From Bacteroidales bacterium UBA3754 (GTDB lineage Bacteria; Bacteroidota; Bacteroidia; Bacteroidales; UBA1715), in assembly GCA_002371705.1 (NCBI GenBank), contig DFGI01000070.1, positions 1 through 64,000 of the forward strand: a stretch of 64,000 bases of DNA, read 5' to 3'. The stretch's first letter is position 1, and every line of letters starts with the position of its first letter. The position numbers and the translations under genes were made by a program. A model generated the notes under the pieces. That model was not told the origin of the DNA, searched no databases, and saw only the letters and a program-made list of their open reading frames with translations. Below, piece by piece: positions 25,414 to 34,812 of the stretch.

Positions 25414-26606
25414 TAATTCCACTTTTCCATTTCACGAATCATGTGCATCAAGCCTCGACCGTTGTGGTAGGGGCATTTCCACATTCCCATTTTAGGTTCG
25501 CTGTCAACGGGGAATCCGTCGTCATCTATTCGCCAGAACCATTCACCGTGAACGCGGTCAATGACGTTTTTGCGTATGTAGTCCCATTGTTTGAGCGCAA
25601 GGTCGCGATATTTTTTGTCGCCCGTCATATCGTATGCGTTGGCAAGTCCTTCAACAGCTTCAATTTGCACCCACCAATGGCGGTCGCTGTCGCGTTTGCC
25701 AGTTTTTGGAAAATATTCATACCATGTTGAATTTGTTTCCGTGTCGAATCCTTCGGCAATAAATGTATCGACCATGGCAAGGATTTTGGGGCGGATTTCG
25801 TCAAGTAACGCCTTGTCGTCCAGCTGTTCGGCAGCTTCCCAAATCAGCCATGTTGATTCAATGTCGTGACCGTATGAAATTTCCGTTGTTTTTGGTTGCC
25901 AATCTTCTGAGAAAAAGATAGTTACGTGATTGTTTTTATCGACAATTGTGTTTAGATAGAGGAGAATTTCGTCTTTTAGTGCTTTCCCCACGCGTGCGTC
26001 TTTAGTCGCTTCGTAAAGCGTGGTGTAGGCCTCGAGTACGTGAAGGTTGGTGTTCATTCCTTTCGGTTCGTTCAAATCCTTGTCGCTCAGACGAACGTCG
26101 TCGAGTTTGTCCCACGTTTCGGAAAATGCCTCGAAATAGCCGCCGTTTTTCTTGTCGAGACAAATAGTTTCGAGTTTGTTGAACAGTTCCATCGCAAAAT
26201 CCAATGCCGACTGGTCGCCGAAAGCAAGAAAATATTCCGCGTAGGCGTATATGGTGAACGCCTCGGCGTAAACTTGTTTTTTATTTACAACCACCGCGCC
26301 GTCGCAGTCGGTTTCCCAATACACGCCGCCGTTTTTCTTATCAAGAAAATGATTTTCGATAAAGGAACGGGCTTTGTCGGCAAACGGTTTGTAGTCGTTG
26401 GTTTTGTAGAAACGGCAAGCGGCTGCAAACGTCCACAAAATGCGGGAATACATTATAATACCTTTGTGAGCTTCGGGTTCCGGCGTGCCGTAGTGGTCTA
26501 TTTCACCATAAAACTGACCCGTTTTCTGGTCGATTGCCTTTGTTGACCAAAAAGAAAGAACATTTTTGAGTTCTTTTTCAAATTCTGTTTTAAGCGTTGT
26601 GTTCAT
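25413..26606 (-). CDS. AGE-family epimerase, probable cellobiose 2-epimerase
   Basis: This 397-residue (alpha/alpha)6-barrel sugar epimerase shows segments characteristic of cellobiose 2-epimerases: GIIMYSRILWTFAAA, KQVYAEAFTIYAYAE, the catalytic-histidine segment GHDIESTWLIWEAAE, DRHWWVQIEAVEGLAN, and the C-terminal KMGMWKCPYHNGRGLM. It would convert the reducing-end glucose of cello- or manno-oligosaccharides. Length is typical (about 390-410). An upstream in-frame ATG at 26621 is less likely. No mannan-degradation partner (mannosylglucose phosphorylase) is adjacent. Confidence 0.88.
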   Translation of the reverse strand: MNTTLKTEFEKELKNVLSFWSTKAIDQKTGQFYGEIDHYGTPEPEAHKGIIMYSRILWTFAAACRFYKTNDYKPFADKARSFIENHFLDKKNGGVYWETDCDGAVVVNKKQVYAEAFTIYAYAEYFLAFGDQSALDFAMELFNKLETICLDKKNGGYFEAFSETWDKLDDVRLSDKDLNEPKGMNTNLHVLEAYTTLYEATKDARVGKALKDEILLYLNTIVDKNNHVTIFFSEDWQPKTTEISYGHDIESTWLIWEAAEQLDDKALLDEIRPKILAMVDTFIAEGFDTETNSTWYEYFPKTGKRDSDRHWWVQIEAVEGLANAYDMTGDKKYRDLALKQWDYIRKNVIDRVHGEWFWRIDDDGFPVDSEPKMGMWKCPYHNGRGLMHMIREMEKWN

Positions 26607-26634
26607 ACTGAAACATTTCAAATTCTATGCGAAT

Positions 26635-27273
26635 TTACGAAATAATTTCAGTGCGTTCAAATTGAGCCAAACGATTTTGTACAGAATAGCCTTTTTTCGG
26701 TGTATAATTGATTTCTCCGTTTGATTCAAGGAATTTAATCACGTTGTTGAAGCCCAACATCGAAGCGTTGAGAATGCCTGCACGGGTAATATACACATCG
26801 TTGATGGTGGTTCCCACATATTTTGCAATCGCATCTTTCAAATACACTTTTTCCATACGGCGCATATACCAGCGGATAAAACGTTCTTGGTCTTCAGGTG
26901 GAAACGTGTTCACATCGAAGTGGTAGCGGGCGTGTCCTTTGGCGGTGTAAACCGTATCGAACGAATCGTAGATAGCCTGTACTTGTTCTTCGGTGTAGCC
27001 AAATTCGAGTAGGGCAGCCTTGCCAGCCTGATATTTTCCCACAGTCCTGGTTTTGTTTGCCACGTCATAGTTTTGTCTTGATTCAATGTGTGCGATACGG
27101 GTGTACAAATCTTGGTAATTGATGTAATCCAATTCAATTTCGATTGGTTCATCTTCAAAATCGTTGAAATTAATCTCTCTATCTGATATTGTAAGAGGAC
27201 AGCAGAGTAGGAAAATTCCCGTAATCGCCGTTAAGGTGGTTTTTACCTCGTTGATACTGAACAATTTGCGCAT
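26635..27273 (-). CDS. Lysozyme-like/transglycosylase-like exported protein
   Basis: This 212-residue protein has an N-terminal hydrophobic segment (TTLTAITGIFLLCCPLTIS). The following domain starts IAHIESRQNYDVANKTRTVGKYQ, matching the lysozyme-fold pattern in which the catalytic Glu (HIES) is followed by an N-Y-D then a G-K-Y-Q strand, as in SLT-like muramidases. A helix-rich C-terminal half follows (RFIRWYMRRMEKVY). Cell-wall lytic activity is a reasonable inference. The start at 27273 is supported by a -7 element at 27296-27303. Confidence 0.65.
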   Translation of the reverse strand: MRKLFSINEVKTTLTAITGIFLLCCPLTISDREINFNDFEDEPIEIELDYINYQDLYTRIAHIESRQNYDVANKTRTVGKYQAGKAALLEFGYTEEQVQAIYDSFDTVYTAKGHARYHFDVNTFPPEDQERFIRWYMRRMEKVYLKDAIAKYVGTTINDVYITRAGILNASMLGFNNVIKFLESNGEINYTPKKGYSVQNRLAQFERTEIIS

Positions 27274-27295
27274 ATATCTTCTATTAAAAACGAGG

Positions 27296-27303
27296 CAAAG
27301 GTA
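27296..27303 (-). promoter_or_regulatory. -7 promoter element (TACCTTTG) of the lysozyme-like gene
   Basis: This is an exact TAnnTTTG match on the minus strand, 22 bases before the ATG at 27273. Confidence 0.55.
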
Positions 27304-27420
27304 AAATTTTTTAATAAAAAACAAACATTTTTCGAAAAACTTTCGTACCTTTACATTTTTATTCTCTTCTCGAGCCGATTCGGCTTTGTATATTTAAAGA
27401 AATATTCCACGTATAAAAAC

Positions 27421-27457
27421 AAAAAAGACTGCCATTTTATTTTTGACAGTCTTTTTT
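27421..27457 (-). terminator. Intrinsic terminator after gdhA
   Basis: There is a perfect 11-bp stem, AAAAAAGACTG (27421-27431) with CAGTCTTTTTT (27447-27457), and a 15-base loop. The A-run/T-run flanks allow it to act in either direction; on the minus strand it ends the gdhA transcript. Confidence 0.8.
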
Positions 27458-27461
27458 ATTT

Positions 27462-27491
27462 TGTAGAGACGATGTGCACATCGTCCCTACA
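27462..27491. repeat. 30-bp near-perfect palindrome in the gdhA 3' region
   Basis: The two arms, TGTAGAGACGATGTG and CACATCGTCCCTACA, form a near-perfect 30-bp palindrome with one mismatched pair. It lies between the gdhA stop and its terminator. A partial relative (inverted ACGCATT plus the same CCCTACA arm) lies at 40126-40147 beside the stop of the VOC gene. Similar GTAGAGACG-type palindromes are recurrent intergenic elements in other bacteria. Confidence 0.7.
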
Positions 27492-27508
27492 GGAATTCGT
27501 TGTGAATG

Positions 27509-28864
27509 TTATACAAGACCTTGAGCCATCATTGCGTCAGCAACTTTGATGAAACCTGCGATGTTAGCGCCGGCAACATAGTCAATGTAGCCATCAGCTT
27601 GTGTACCGTATTTTACGCAGTTTTCGTGGATTGATTTCATAATGCCTTGCAATTTAGCGTCAACTTCTTCTGAAGTCCAAGAAAGACGTGCAGAGTTTTG
27701 GCACATTTCCAAACCTGAAGTTGCAACACCACCGGCGTTAGATGCTTTACCAGGAGCGTAAAGAATCTTTGCAGCTTGGAATACTGCAACTGCTTCTGGA
27801 GTACTTGGCATGTTAGCACCTTCGGCAACACACATTGTACCGTTTGCAACCAATGCCTTAGCATCGCTTTCATCCAATTCGTTTTGAGTAGCACAAGGCA
27901 TAGCAACGTCACATTTAACGTTTTTCCAAGGACGTTGATTTTCGAAGTATTTGCAGCCGTATTTTTCAGCATATTCTTTAATACGACCACGTTTTACGTT
28001 CTTCAATTCGAAGATGTAAGCCAATTTTTCAGCTGTGATACCGCTTTCGTCAACGATTGCACCGTTTGAGTCAGACATTGAAACAACTTTTGCACCTAAT
28101 TGAGTACATTTTTGTACAGCATATTGAGCAACGTTACCTGAACCAGAGATTGCAACAGTTTTACCTTGCAATGAAGTTCCCTTAGTTGCCAACATTGATT
28201 GTGCGAAGTAAGTTACACCGTAACCAGTAGCTTCAGGACGGATTAATGAACCACCGAAAGAAAGACCTTTACCAGTCAAAACGCCAGTGAATTCATCACG
28301 AAGACGTTTGTATTGACCGAACATATAGCCAACTTCACGACCGCCAACACCTATGTCACCAGCAGGAACGTCAGTGTCAGGACCGATGTATTTTTGAAGT
28401 TCTGTCATAAAGCTTTGGCAGAAACGCATAACTTCGTTGTCTGATTTACCTTTTGGATCGAAGTCAGAACCACCTTTACCACCACCCATAGGCAATGTAG
28501 TCAAGCTGTTTTTGAATGTTTGTTCGAAAGCCAAGAATTTAAGAATACCCAAGTTTACTGTTGGATGGAAACGGATACCACCTTTGTAAGGACCGATTGC
28601 ACTGTTCATTTGTACACGGAAACCACGGTTGATTTGCCATTCGCCTTTGTCGTCAACCCAAGGAACTCTGAAGATGAATACTCTTTCTGGTTCAACCATT
28701 CTTTCCAAAACTTTAGCAGCTTTGTACTTTGGATTTTCATCCAAGAATGGAAGGATTGAGTGTACTACTTCGTGAACTGCTTGGTGGAATTCTGTCTCAC
28801 CTGGATTCTTAGCGATTACTTTCGCCATGAAATCGTTCAATTCTTTGTCGAAATTCTTTGCCAT
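27509..28864 (-). CDS. gdhA: NADP-type glutamate dehydrogenase
   Basis: This 451-residue hexameric glutamate dehydrogenase makes glutamate from ammonia and 2-oxoglutarate. The substrate domain has GPYKGGIRFHPTVNLGIL and LPMGGGKGGSDFDP with the catalytic lysines; PAGDIGVGGREVGYMFGQY follows, and the nucleotide domain has AISGSGNVAQYA. The length and these segments fit the NADP(H) class I enzymes of Bacteroidales. It is monocistronic: a -7 element at 28907-28914 upstream, a palindrome and a strong terminator downstream. Codon usage looks more biased than in neighbouring genes, as expected for a highly expressed gene. Confidence 0.97.
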   Translation of the reverse strand: MAKNFDKELNDFMAKVIAKNPGETEFHQAVHEVVHSILPFLDENPKYKAAKVLERMVEPERVFIFRVPWVDDKGEWQINRGFRVQMNSAIGPYKGGIRFHPTVNLGILKFLAFEQTFKNSLTTLPMGGGKGGSDFDPKGKSDNEVMRFCQSFMTELQKYIGPDTDVPAGDIGVGGREVGYMFGQYKRLRDEFTGVLTGKGLSFGGSLIRPEATGYGVTYFAQSMLATKGTSLQGKTVAISGSGNVAQYAVQKCTQLGAKVVSMSDSNGAIVDESGITAEKLAYIFELKNVKRGRIKEYAEKYGCKYFENQRPWKNVKCDVAMPCATQNELDESDAKALVANGTMCVAEGANMPSTPEAVAVFQAAKILYAPGKASNAGGVATSGLEMCQNSARLSWTSEEVDAKLQGIMKSIHENCVKYGTQADGYIDYVAGANIAGFIKVADAMMAQGLV

Positions 28865-29240
28865 TTGTTTAAATATTTAAGTAATAAATTTATTCGTTTG
28901 ACGGAGCAAATGTAAAAATATTTTTGAATAATGAAACTCGTAAAATGCTGATTTTTAGAAAATTACGTGTTTTTCGCAAGTGTTTACGTGATGCACGTAT
29001 GATGGCGTGAAAAGCTCATAAAAAAACTCGTATGCTTTTGGGCAATAAATACAACTATTATATGTATGTTTTGTGTTCTATGGTAAATGGATGTCTATAC
29101 ACCTTTTCGAGCGAAATGAAAAATCTATAAAATTATGGTTGTGCAAAACTTATTGAAATTGTCAATAACTTCTTATTTTTTCCGATTTCAGACGAAAAGT
29201 AAATCTATATTTTTGGATTGTAAAATTTCAAATTTGAGGT
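28865..29240. promoter_or_regulatory. 376-base divergent spacer between gdhA and purT
   Basis: There is no gene in this AT-rich spacer. It holds a -7 element for gdhA (TACATTTG on the minus strand, 28907-28914, 43 bases before the ATG) and one for purT (TATTTTTG, 29208-29215, 26 bases before its ATG). The middle part (about 28930-29180) shows no convincing ORF, repeat or strong hairpin. Confidence 0.55.
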
Positions 29241-30422
29241 ATGACAACATTTGGTACAGTTTTCAAAAAAGGGGGCAAGAAAGCCTTGCTTTGCGGTTCA
29301 GGAGAGTTAGGTAAAGAAGTTGCGATTGAATTGCAACGATTTGGCATTGAGGTGGTTGCGGTTGATAGATATGCAAATGCGCCTGCTATGCAGATTGCGC
29401 ACAAATCGTATGTGATTTCGATGCTTGATGGTGAGAAATTGCGCAAAATCATTTATGATGAAAAGCCAGATTACATTATTCCTGAAGTAGAGGCGATTGC
29501 AACAAAAACGTTGATGGAGCTCGAGCAGGAAGGGTTTAATGTGATTCCGACGGCGCGCGCCACGTTTTTAACGATGAACCGTGAAGGTATCCGTCGTCTT
29601 GCAGCCGAGGAACTTGGTCTGAAAACATCGAATTACCGTTTTGCGGCAACCTACGAAGAATATAAGGCGGCAATCGCCGAAGTTGGCATTCCGTGCGTGG
29701 TGAAACCAATAATGAGTTCGTCGGGACATGGTCAGAGCGTGGTGAAAACCGAGGCTGACATTGATAAGTCGTGGGAAATTTCGCAAGCTGGCGGCCGCGC
29801 GGGAGCTGGCAAAGTGATAGTTGAGGGTTTTGTTGATTTTGACTATGAAATTACTTTGTTGACAGTGCGACACAAAGATGGCACAAGTTTCTTGAAACCT
29901 GTCGGTCACTGGCAAAAGGATGGCGACTATCAGGAATCGTGGCAACCACAACCAATGTCTGATGTGGCGTTGGCAAAAGCTCAGGATATAGCTAAGAAAA
30001 TCACCGATGCGCTTGGCGGTCGTGGAATTTTCGGCGTGGAAATGTTTATAAAAGGTGACGATGTGATTTTCAGCGAAGTGTCGCCTCGTCCTCACGATAC
30101 AGGTATGGTGACGATGATTTCGCAGGATTTGTCTGAATTTGCGTTGCATGTGCGTGCTATTCTTGGGTTGCCGATACCAAACATCGCATTCCATGGCCCA
30201 TCGGCTTCAAAAGCAGTTGTGGTGCGTGGCGACAGCGAAAACGTGTCGTTCAGCAATCTGGAGGAAGTGTTGGCGGAGCCTGATACGCAGATGCGAATCT
30301 TTGGTAAGCCTGAGGTTCACGACCATCGTCGTATGGCTGTGTTGCTCGCACGTGGCTCGACAATCGAGGAGGCCAAGGAAAAAGTCCGTGCTATGTATGA
30401 TAAACTGAAAGTTGAAAAATGA
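29241..30422 (+). CDS. purT: Formate-dependent phosphoribosylglycinamide formyltransferase (GAR transformylase 2)
   Basis: This 393-residue ATP-grasp enzyme performs the third step of purine synthesis using formate and ATP instead of formyl-THF. The N-terminal [15 protein letters not shown] binds [11 protein letters not shown] and the central ATP-grasp segment [15 protein letters not shown] follow, and the C-terminal [17 protein letters not shown] holds the metal ligands. Length is typical. Its last four bases overlap the start of the DUF2147 gene (ATGA). Confidence 0.97.
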   Translation: MTTFGTVFKKGGKKALLCGSGELGKEVAIELQRFGIEVVAVDRYANAPAMQIAHKSYVISMLDGEKLRKIIYDEKPDYIIPEVEAIATKTLMELEQEGFNVIPTARATFLTMNREGIRRLAAEELGLKTSNYRFAATYEEYKAAIAEVGIPCVVKPIMSSSGHGQSVVKTEADIDKSWEISQAGGRAGAGKVIVEGFVDFDYEITLLTVRHKDGTSFLKPVGHWQKDGDYQESWQPQPMSDVALAKAQDIAKKITDALGGRGIFGVEMFIKGDDVIFSEVSPRPHDTGMVTMISQDLSEFALHVRAILGLPIPNIAFHGPSASKAVVVRGDSENVSFSNLEEVLAEPDTQMRIFGKPEVHDHRRMAVLLARGSTIEEAKEKVRAMYDKLKVEK

Positions 30423-30841
30423 AGCATATCGTATTGACAATCTGTGCGTTGCTGTTAGGTGGATTGCTGTTCGCCCAAAATGTGGAGGGCGTGTGGGAAA
30501 CCTTCGACACAAAACGGCAGAAACCTATGTCGCACGTGCGGATTTATAAACAGGATGGCAAACTGTATGGCGTGGTAATCAAGGTATTGGACGAAGAATA
30601 CAAAACCTGCACGCGTTGCTCTGGCGATGATAAAAATAAACCGACAGTCGGTTTGATGGTGATTCGTGGCTTGGAGAAAAAGGGCGACAAGTGGGAGCTG
30701 GACGATGGACTTCTCGACCCAATCAGCGGCTTGATTATCGATGGCGAATTGTGGATGGTTTCTCCTGACAAACTCAAAATAAAGGGTTCGTGGGGTTTTA
30801 TTTCCGACACGCAAACGTGGACACGAATCAAGCAGGAATAG
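30419..30841 (+). CDS. DUF2147 secreted protein
   Basis: This 140-residue protein has a signal peptide ([10 protein letters not shown], cleavage before QNVEG). It matches DUF2147: an N-terminal GVWETFD strand, [13 protein letters not shown], a C-x-x-C pair in [27 protein letters not shown] and the closing [15 protein letters not shown]. The fold is a small lipocalin-like beta barrel, and the function is unknown. It is translationally coupled to purT, which is probably incidental. Confidence 0.88.
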   Translation: MKHIVLTICALLLGGLLFAQNVEGVWETFDTKRQKPMSHVRIYKQDGKLYGVVIKVLDEEYKTCTRCSGDDKNKPTVGLMVIRGLEKKGDKWELDDGLLDPISGLIIDGELWMVSPDKLKIKGSWGFISDTQTWTRIKQE

Positions 30842-30881
30842 CCAAGAATAGTTAATCGCTCTGTTTGCAAAAATCACGAGT

Positions 30882-33164
30882 ATGTCCCATTTGCCAGATT
30901 TAGTATATGATTTAGCCTTAATTATGGTTATGGCGGGCATTGTGACGTTGCTGTTCAAGAAATTGAAACAGCCGTTGGTGCTTGGTTATATCGTTGTTGG
31001 CATTATTGCGGGGCCATATATTGATATGTTGCCGTCGGTGACCGACAAGACAAATATTTCCACGTGGGCGGATATAGGCGTGATTTTTCTTTTGTTCGCA
31101 TTGGGTCTGGAATTCAGCCTCAAAAAATTGATGAATGTCGGCGCGTCCGCGTTCATTACGGCTTTTACCGAAGTTGTTTCTATGTTGGTTATTGGGTTTA
31201 TGGTGGGAAAACTGTTTGGTTGGGGCAACATAGAAAGTCTGTTTTTGGGCGGAATGTTGTCAATGTCGTCAACTACCATCATAATCAAGGCGTTCGATGA
31301 TTTGAATGTGAAAGGACAGAAGTTCACGGGCATAGTGTTTGGTACGCTGGTGGTGGAGGACATTGTGGCAATTCTGATGATGGTATTGTTGCCGACAATC
31401 GCTGTGAGTCAGCAGTTTGCGGGAATGGAAATGATAGAAAGCCTGTTTAAATTGGGCTTTTTTATGATTTTGTGGTTTATTGTCGGAATTTTCGTGTTGC
31501 CGTCGTTTTTTCGGAAAATCAAATCGGTGATTACCGAAGAAATGTTGTTGATTATTTCGTTGGGATTGTGTCTTGGAATGGTTGTATTTGCTGTGCAAGT
31601 TGGTTTTTCTGCCGCATTGGGGGCGTTTATGATGGGCTCGATTCTTTCTGAAACGCTTGAAGGACCCAAAATTGAACATCTAATAAAAAGCCTGAAGGAT
31701 TTTTTCGGCGCGGTGTTCTTTGTGTCGGTGGGAATGCTGGTTGACCCGAATATTTTGTTCGAATATTGGGGAACAGTGCTTGTTATTACGCTTGTTGTGA
31801 TTTTGTTCAAACCGATATGTTCCGCATTGGGCGTGCTTTTGTCGGGACAAAGCCTGAAAATTGCGGTACAGTCGGGGATGAGTTTGGCGCAAATCGGCGA
31901 ATTCGCGTTCATTATCGCATCGGTGGGCGTTTCCATGAACGTAATCAGTTCGCAGATTTATCCCATCATTGTTGCTGTTTCGGTAATTACAACCTTTACC
32001 ACTCCGTATTTCATACGGTTTTCAGATTCAATGTTTGTGAAAATACAGGAAAAAGTTCCCAATGAATTTCTGCATAAATTGGAGAAAATTTCGCAGGGAA
32101 CGCGTGTGCTGAACAAGGAAACCGATTGGCGGCTGTTGCTGAAAAAAACGTTGGGACGCGACATTATATATAGTGTGATTCTGATTTCGATTCACGTGAT
32201 TTCGTTCAATTTCCTGACGCCTGTGTTGCTGAAATTTGTGCCGGACCAATGGGGAAAAATCATTGCCGGGGGCATTGCGCTCATTGCGATGGCTCCGTTT
32301 TTGCGCGTGATGTTGCTCAATAAAGGAAATGTGGATTTGTTTCAAAAATTGTGGAGCCAAAATTATATCAATAAGGGGGGACTGATTTGTGTGGTGATTT
32401 TTCAGGCTGGGCTTGCGGTGTTTTTTATCTGTGCGGTGCTGGCGAAAATGTTCAGTATGTCGCAACGGGTTGAAATTTTAGTGGCTATTGCTGTGTTTGT
32501 GATGATTGGACTGTCAAGGCATGTGTTGCGGGGCTATAACCGCATTGAACGCCGTTTTGTGGATAATTTGAACGCCCGTGACGGACAATCAGAAAAAAAC
32601 AATCATCTCAAGCAAAGTTTTGATACTCATTTAATTGATAGGAATATCCACCTTGCGGAAATGCGTATCCCCGTGAATGCCTCGTTTATCGGGAAAAGTT
32701 TGTCGGACACAAACATAAAGTTGCTGTTCGGACTTACGGTGGTGAAAATCATTCGTGGACAGTTGGAAATTGATATTCCCGATGCTACGGAATTTGTGTA
32801 TCCACAGGATGTGTTGGTTGTTTTGGGAAACGATGAGCAAATTTCGGCATTTGCGGCAAGTTTGGAACAGGAAAGCAAAAAGTTGGAAACAACGTCGAAG
32901 TCAAACATAACATTGGAATCGGTTTTGGTTGAACCAAATTCCGTGTTGTGCGGAAAAAGCATCCTGAAGTCTGGACTGAAGGAAAATGTGCGCTGTCTGG
33001 TGGTTGGCATCGAACGCGACGGAAAATCTATGATGAATCCGCACTACACAATGGTTTTCGAGGCGGGCGACATAGTGTGGATTGTGGGCGACAAACAACG
33101 GTTGCACGATTTTCTGCTGAGGAAAAATGCGAATCCCATAGTTCCTCCAGTGAAAAACACATAG
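30882..33164 (+). CDS. Monovalent cation:proton antiporter, KefB/CPA2-like with two RCK_C domains
   Basis: This 760-residue membrane protein has an N-terminal antiporter domain of about 12 helices (residues about 1-390; GIIAGPYIDMLPSV, LLFALGLEFSLKKL, GGMLSMSSTTIIIKAF, LVVEDIVAILMMVLLP). Two further helices or so follow, then two TrkA-C/RCK_C domains (about 590-655 and 675-750). The Rossmann TrkA-N domain of KefC is missing, so regulation is unlikely to be NAD-linked. It probably exports K+ or Na+ in exchange for protons. It sits in the purT-prfC run. Confidence 0.9.
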   Translation: MSHLPDLVYDLALIMVMAGIVTLLFKKLKQPLVLGYIVVGIIAGPYIDMLPSVTDKTNISTWADIGVIFLLFALGLEFSLKKLMNVGASAFITAFTEVVSMLVIGFMVGKLFGWGNIESLFLGGMLSMSSTTIIIKAFDDLNVKGQKFTGIVFGTLVVEDIVAILMMVLLPTIAVSQQFAGMEMIESLFKLGFFMILWFIVGIFVLPSFFRKIKSVITEEMLLIISLGLCLGMVVFAVQVGFSAALGAFMMGSILSETLEGPKIEHLIKSLKDFFGAVFFVSVGMLVDPNILFEYWGTVLVITLVVILFKPICSALGVLLSGQSLKIAVQSGMSLAQIGEFAFIIASVGVSMNVISSQIYPIIVAVSVITTFTTPYFIRFSDSMFVKIQEKVPNEFLHKLEKISQGTRVLNKETDWRLLLKKTLGRDIIYSVILISIHVISFNFLTPVLLKFVPDQWGKIIAGGIALIAMAPFLRVMLLNKGNVDLFQKLWSQNYINKGGLICVVIFQAGLAVFFICAVLAKMFSMSQRVEILVAIAVFVMIGLSRHVLRGYNRIERRFVDNLNARDGQSEKNNHLKQSFDTHLIDRNIHLAEMRIPVNASFIGKSLSDTNIKLLFGLTVVKIIRGQLEIDIPDATEFVYPQDVLVVLGNDEQISAFAASLEQESKKLETTSKSNITLESVLVEPNSVLCGKSILKSGLKENVRCLVVGIERDGKSMMNPHYTMVFEAGDIVWIVGDKQRLHDFLLRKNANPIVPPVKNT

Positions 33165-33198
33165 GTTGGGGCTACTTGTTTTTATAATGCTGTTTTTT

Positions 33199-33206
33199 TA
33201 CTTTTG
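33199..33206 (+). promoter_or_regulatory. -7 promoter element (TACTTTTG) of prfC
   Basis: This is an exact TAnnTTTG match 18 bases before the ATG at 33225. It also argues against an in-frame TTG at 33204 as the start, since the motif overlaps it. Confidence 0.5.
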
Positions 33207-33224
33207 CCGACAAATAAGATAACG

Positions 33225-34802
33225 ATGGCTTTTGAAAAGGAAATTCAACGACGCAGAACGTTTGCAATCATCAGTCACCCCGATGCGGGTAAGACTACGC
33301 TGACGGAAAAATTGTTGCTCTTTGGTGGCGCAATTCACGTGGCTGGTGCGGTAAAATCAAATAAGATAAAAAAGACGGCGACATCCGATTTCATGGAAAT
33401 TGAAAAACAACGTGGAATTTCCGTCGCTACTTCGGTTATGGGCTTTGAATATGAAGGTCGGAAAATCAACATTCTCGACACGCCGGGTCACAAGGATTTT
33501 GCCGAAGACACATACCGCACGCTCACCGCGGTTGACAGCGTTATTATTGTGATTGACGTGGCGAAAGGTGTGGAGGAACAGACCAAGAAACTTGCCGAGG
33601 TCTGCCGTATGCGCAACACGCCTGTGATGGTGTTCATCAACAAACTCGACCGCGAAGGTAAGGATGTGTTTGAACTGCTCGACGAAATTGAGTCGCTGCT
33701 TAGCATAAAAGTTCGTCCGCTTGCATGGCCAATCGGTATGGGACACGATTTCAAAGGCGTGTATAATCTTTATAATCAAAGCCTTCGCTTGTTTGAGCAA
33801 AATCAGCAGGTGATTAAACCGGCAATCAAGTTTTCCGACATTGCCGATGCGGGAATTGACAAGGAAATAGGGGAGCGTGCCGCTCAAAAACTTCGTGACG
33901 AGGTTGAGTTGGTTGAAACGGTCTATCCTGCGTTCGACGTTGATGCGTACCGTCGTGCGGAACTTGCACCTGTGTTTTTCGGAAGTGCGTTGTACAATTT
34001 CGGCGTGCAGGAATTGCTCGACACGTTTGTGGAAATTGCGCCGTCGCCACGAGATTCAAAGACTGACGAACGAATGGTTTCGCCGTATGAAGATAAATTC
34101 ACTGGATTTGTGTTCAAAATCCACGCTAATATGGACCCGAACCACCGCGACCGTATTGCGTTCGTTAAAGTTTGTTCGGGACGTTTCGAACGCAATAAAA
34201 ACTATTTGCACGTCCGTCAGCAGAAGCAGTTGAAATTTGCAAACCCAACTTCTTTCATGGCGGAGAAAAAATCGGTGGTTGACGAGGCGTATCCTGGCGA
34301 CATTGTGGGTCTGTACGATTCGGGAAACTTCAAAATAGGCGACACGCTCACCGAGGGCGAAGATTTGCATTTTGCGGGCATCCCGAGTTTCTCGCCCGAA
34401 ATGTTCCGCTACATTGAAAATGCCGATCCAATGAAATTCAAGCAGTTGGCTAAGGGAATCGACCAACTGATGGACGAAGGTGTTGCGCAGCTTTTTATAA
34501 ATCAGTTCAATAACAGAAAAATTATTGGAACGGTCGGTGCGCTGCAGTTCGAGGTGATAGAATATCGTCTGGAACACGAATATAACGCAAAATGCCGCTA
34601 CGAGCCGATTCAGTTGTACAAGGCGTGCTGGTTCACGTCGGACAATAAGGAGCAGCTTGCCGATTTCAAAAAACGTAAGTACCAGAGTTTGGCGGTTGAC
34701 AAACGTGGTTGCGACGTGTTTTTGGCTGAAAGTGCCTACGCGTTGGAAATGGCACAGCAGAATTTCCCTGATATAGCATTTCATTTTACGTCGGAGTTTT
34801 AA
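33225..34802 (+). CDS. prfC: Peptide chain release factor 3
   Basis: This 525-residue translational GTPase recycles RF1/RF2 from the ribosome. G1 [16 protein letters not shown], the switch segment around [12 protein letters not shown]3 DTPGHKDF, G4 INKLDREG and the RF3-specific [10 protein letters not shown] segment are all present, followed by domains II and III ([16 protein letters not shown]). Length matches RF3. The [14 protein letters not shown] start agrees with homologues. Confidence 0.97.
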   Translation: MAFEKEIQRRRTFAIISHPDAGKTTLTEKLLLFGGAIHVAGAVKSNKIKKTATSDFMEIEKQRGISVATSVMGFEYEGRKINILDTPGHKDFAEDTYRTLTAVDSVIIVIDVAKGVEEQTKKLAEVCRMRNTPVMVFINKLDREGKDVFELLDEIESLLSIKVRPLAWPIGMGHDFKGVYNLYNQSLRLFEQNQQVIKPAIKFSDIADAGIDKEIGERAAQKLRDEVELVETVYPAFDVDAYRRAELAPVFFGSALYNFGVQELLDTFVEIAPSPRDSKTDERMVSPYEDKFTGFVFKIHANMDPNHRDRIAFVKVCSGRFERNKNYLHVRQQKQLKFANPTSFMAEKKSVVDEAYPGDIVGLYDSGNFKIGDTLTEGEDLHFAGIPSFSPEMFRYIENADPMKFKQLAKGIDQLMDEGVAQLFINQFNNRKIIGTVGALQFEVIEYRLEHEYNAKCRYEPIQLYKACWFTSDNKEQLADFKKRKYQSLAVDKRGCDVFLAESAYALEMAQQNFPDIAFHFTSEF

Positions 34803-34812
34803 ATTTTTTTGT

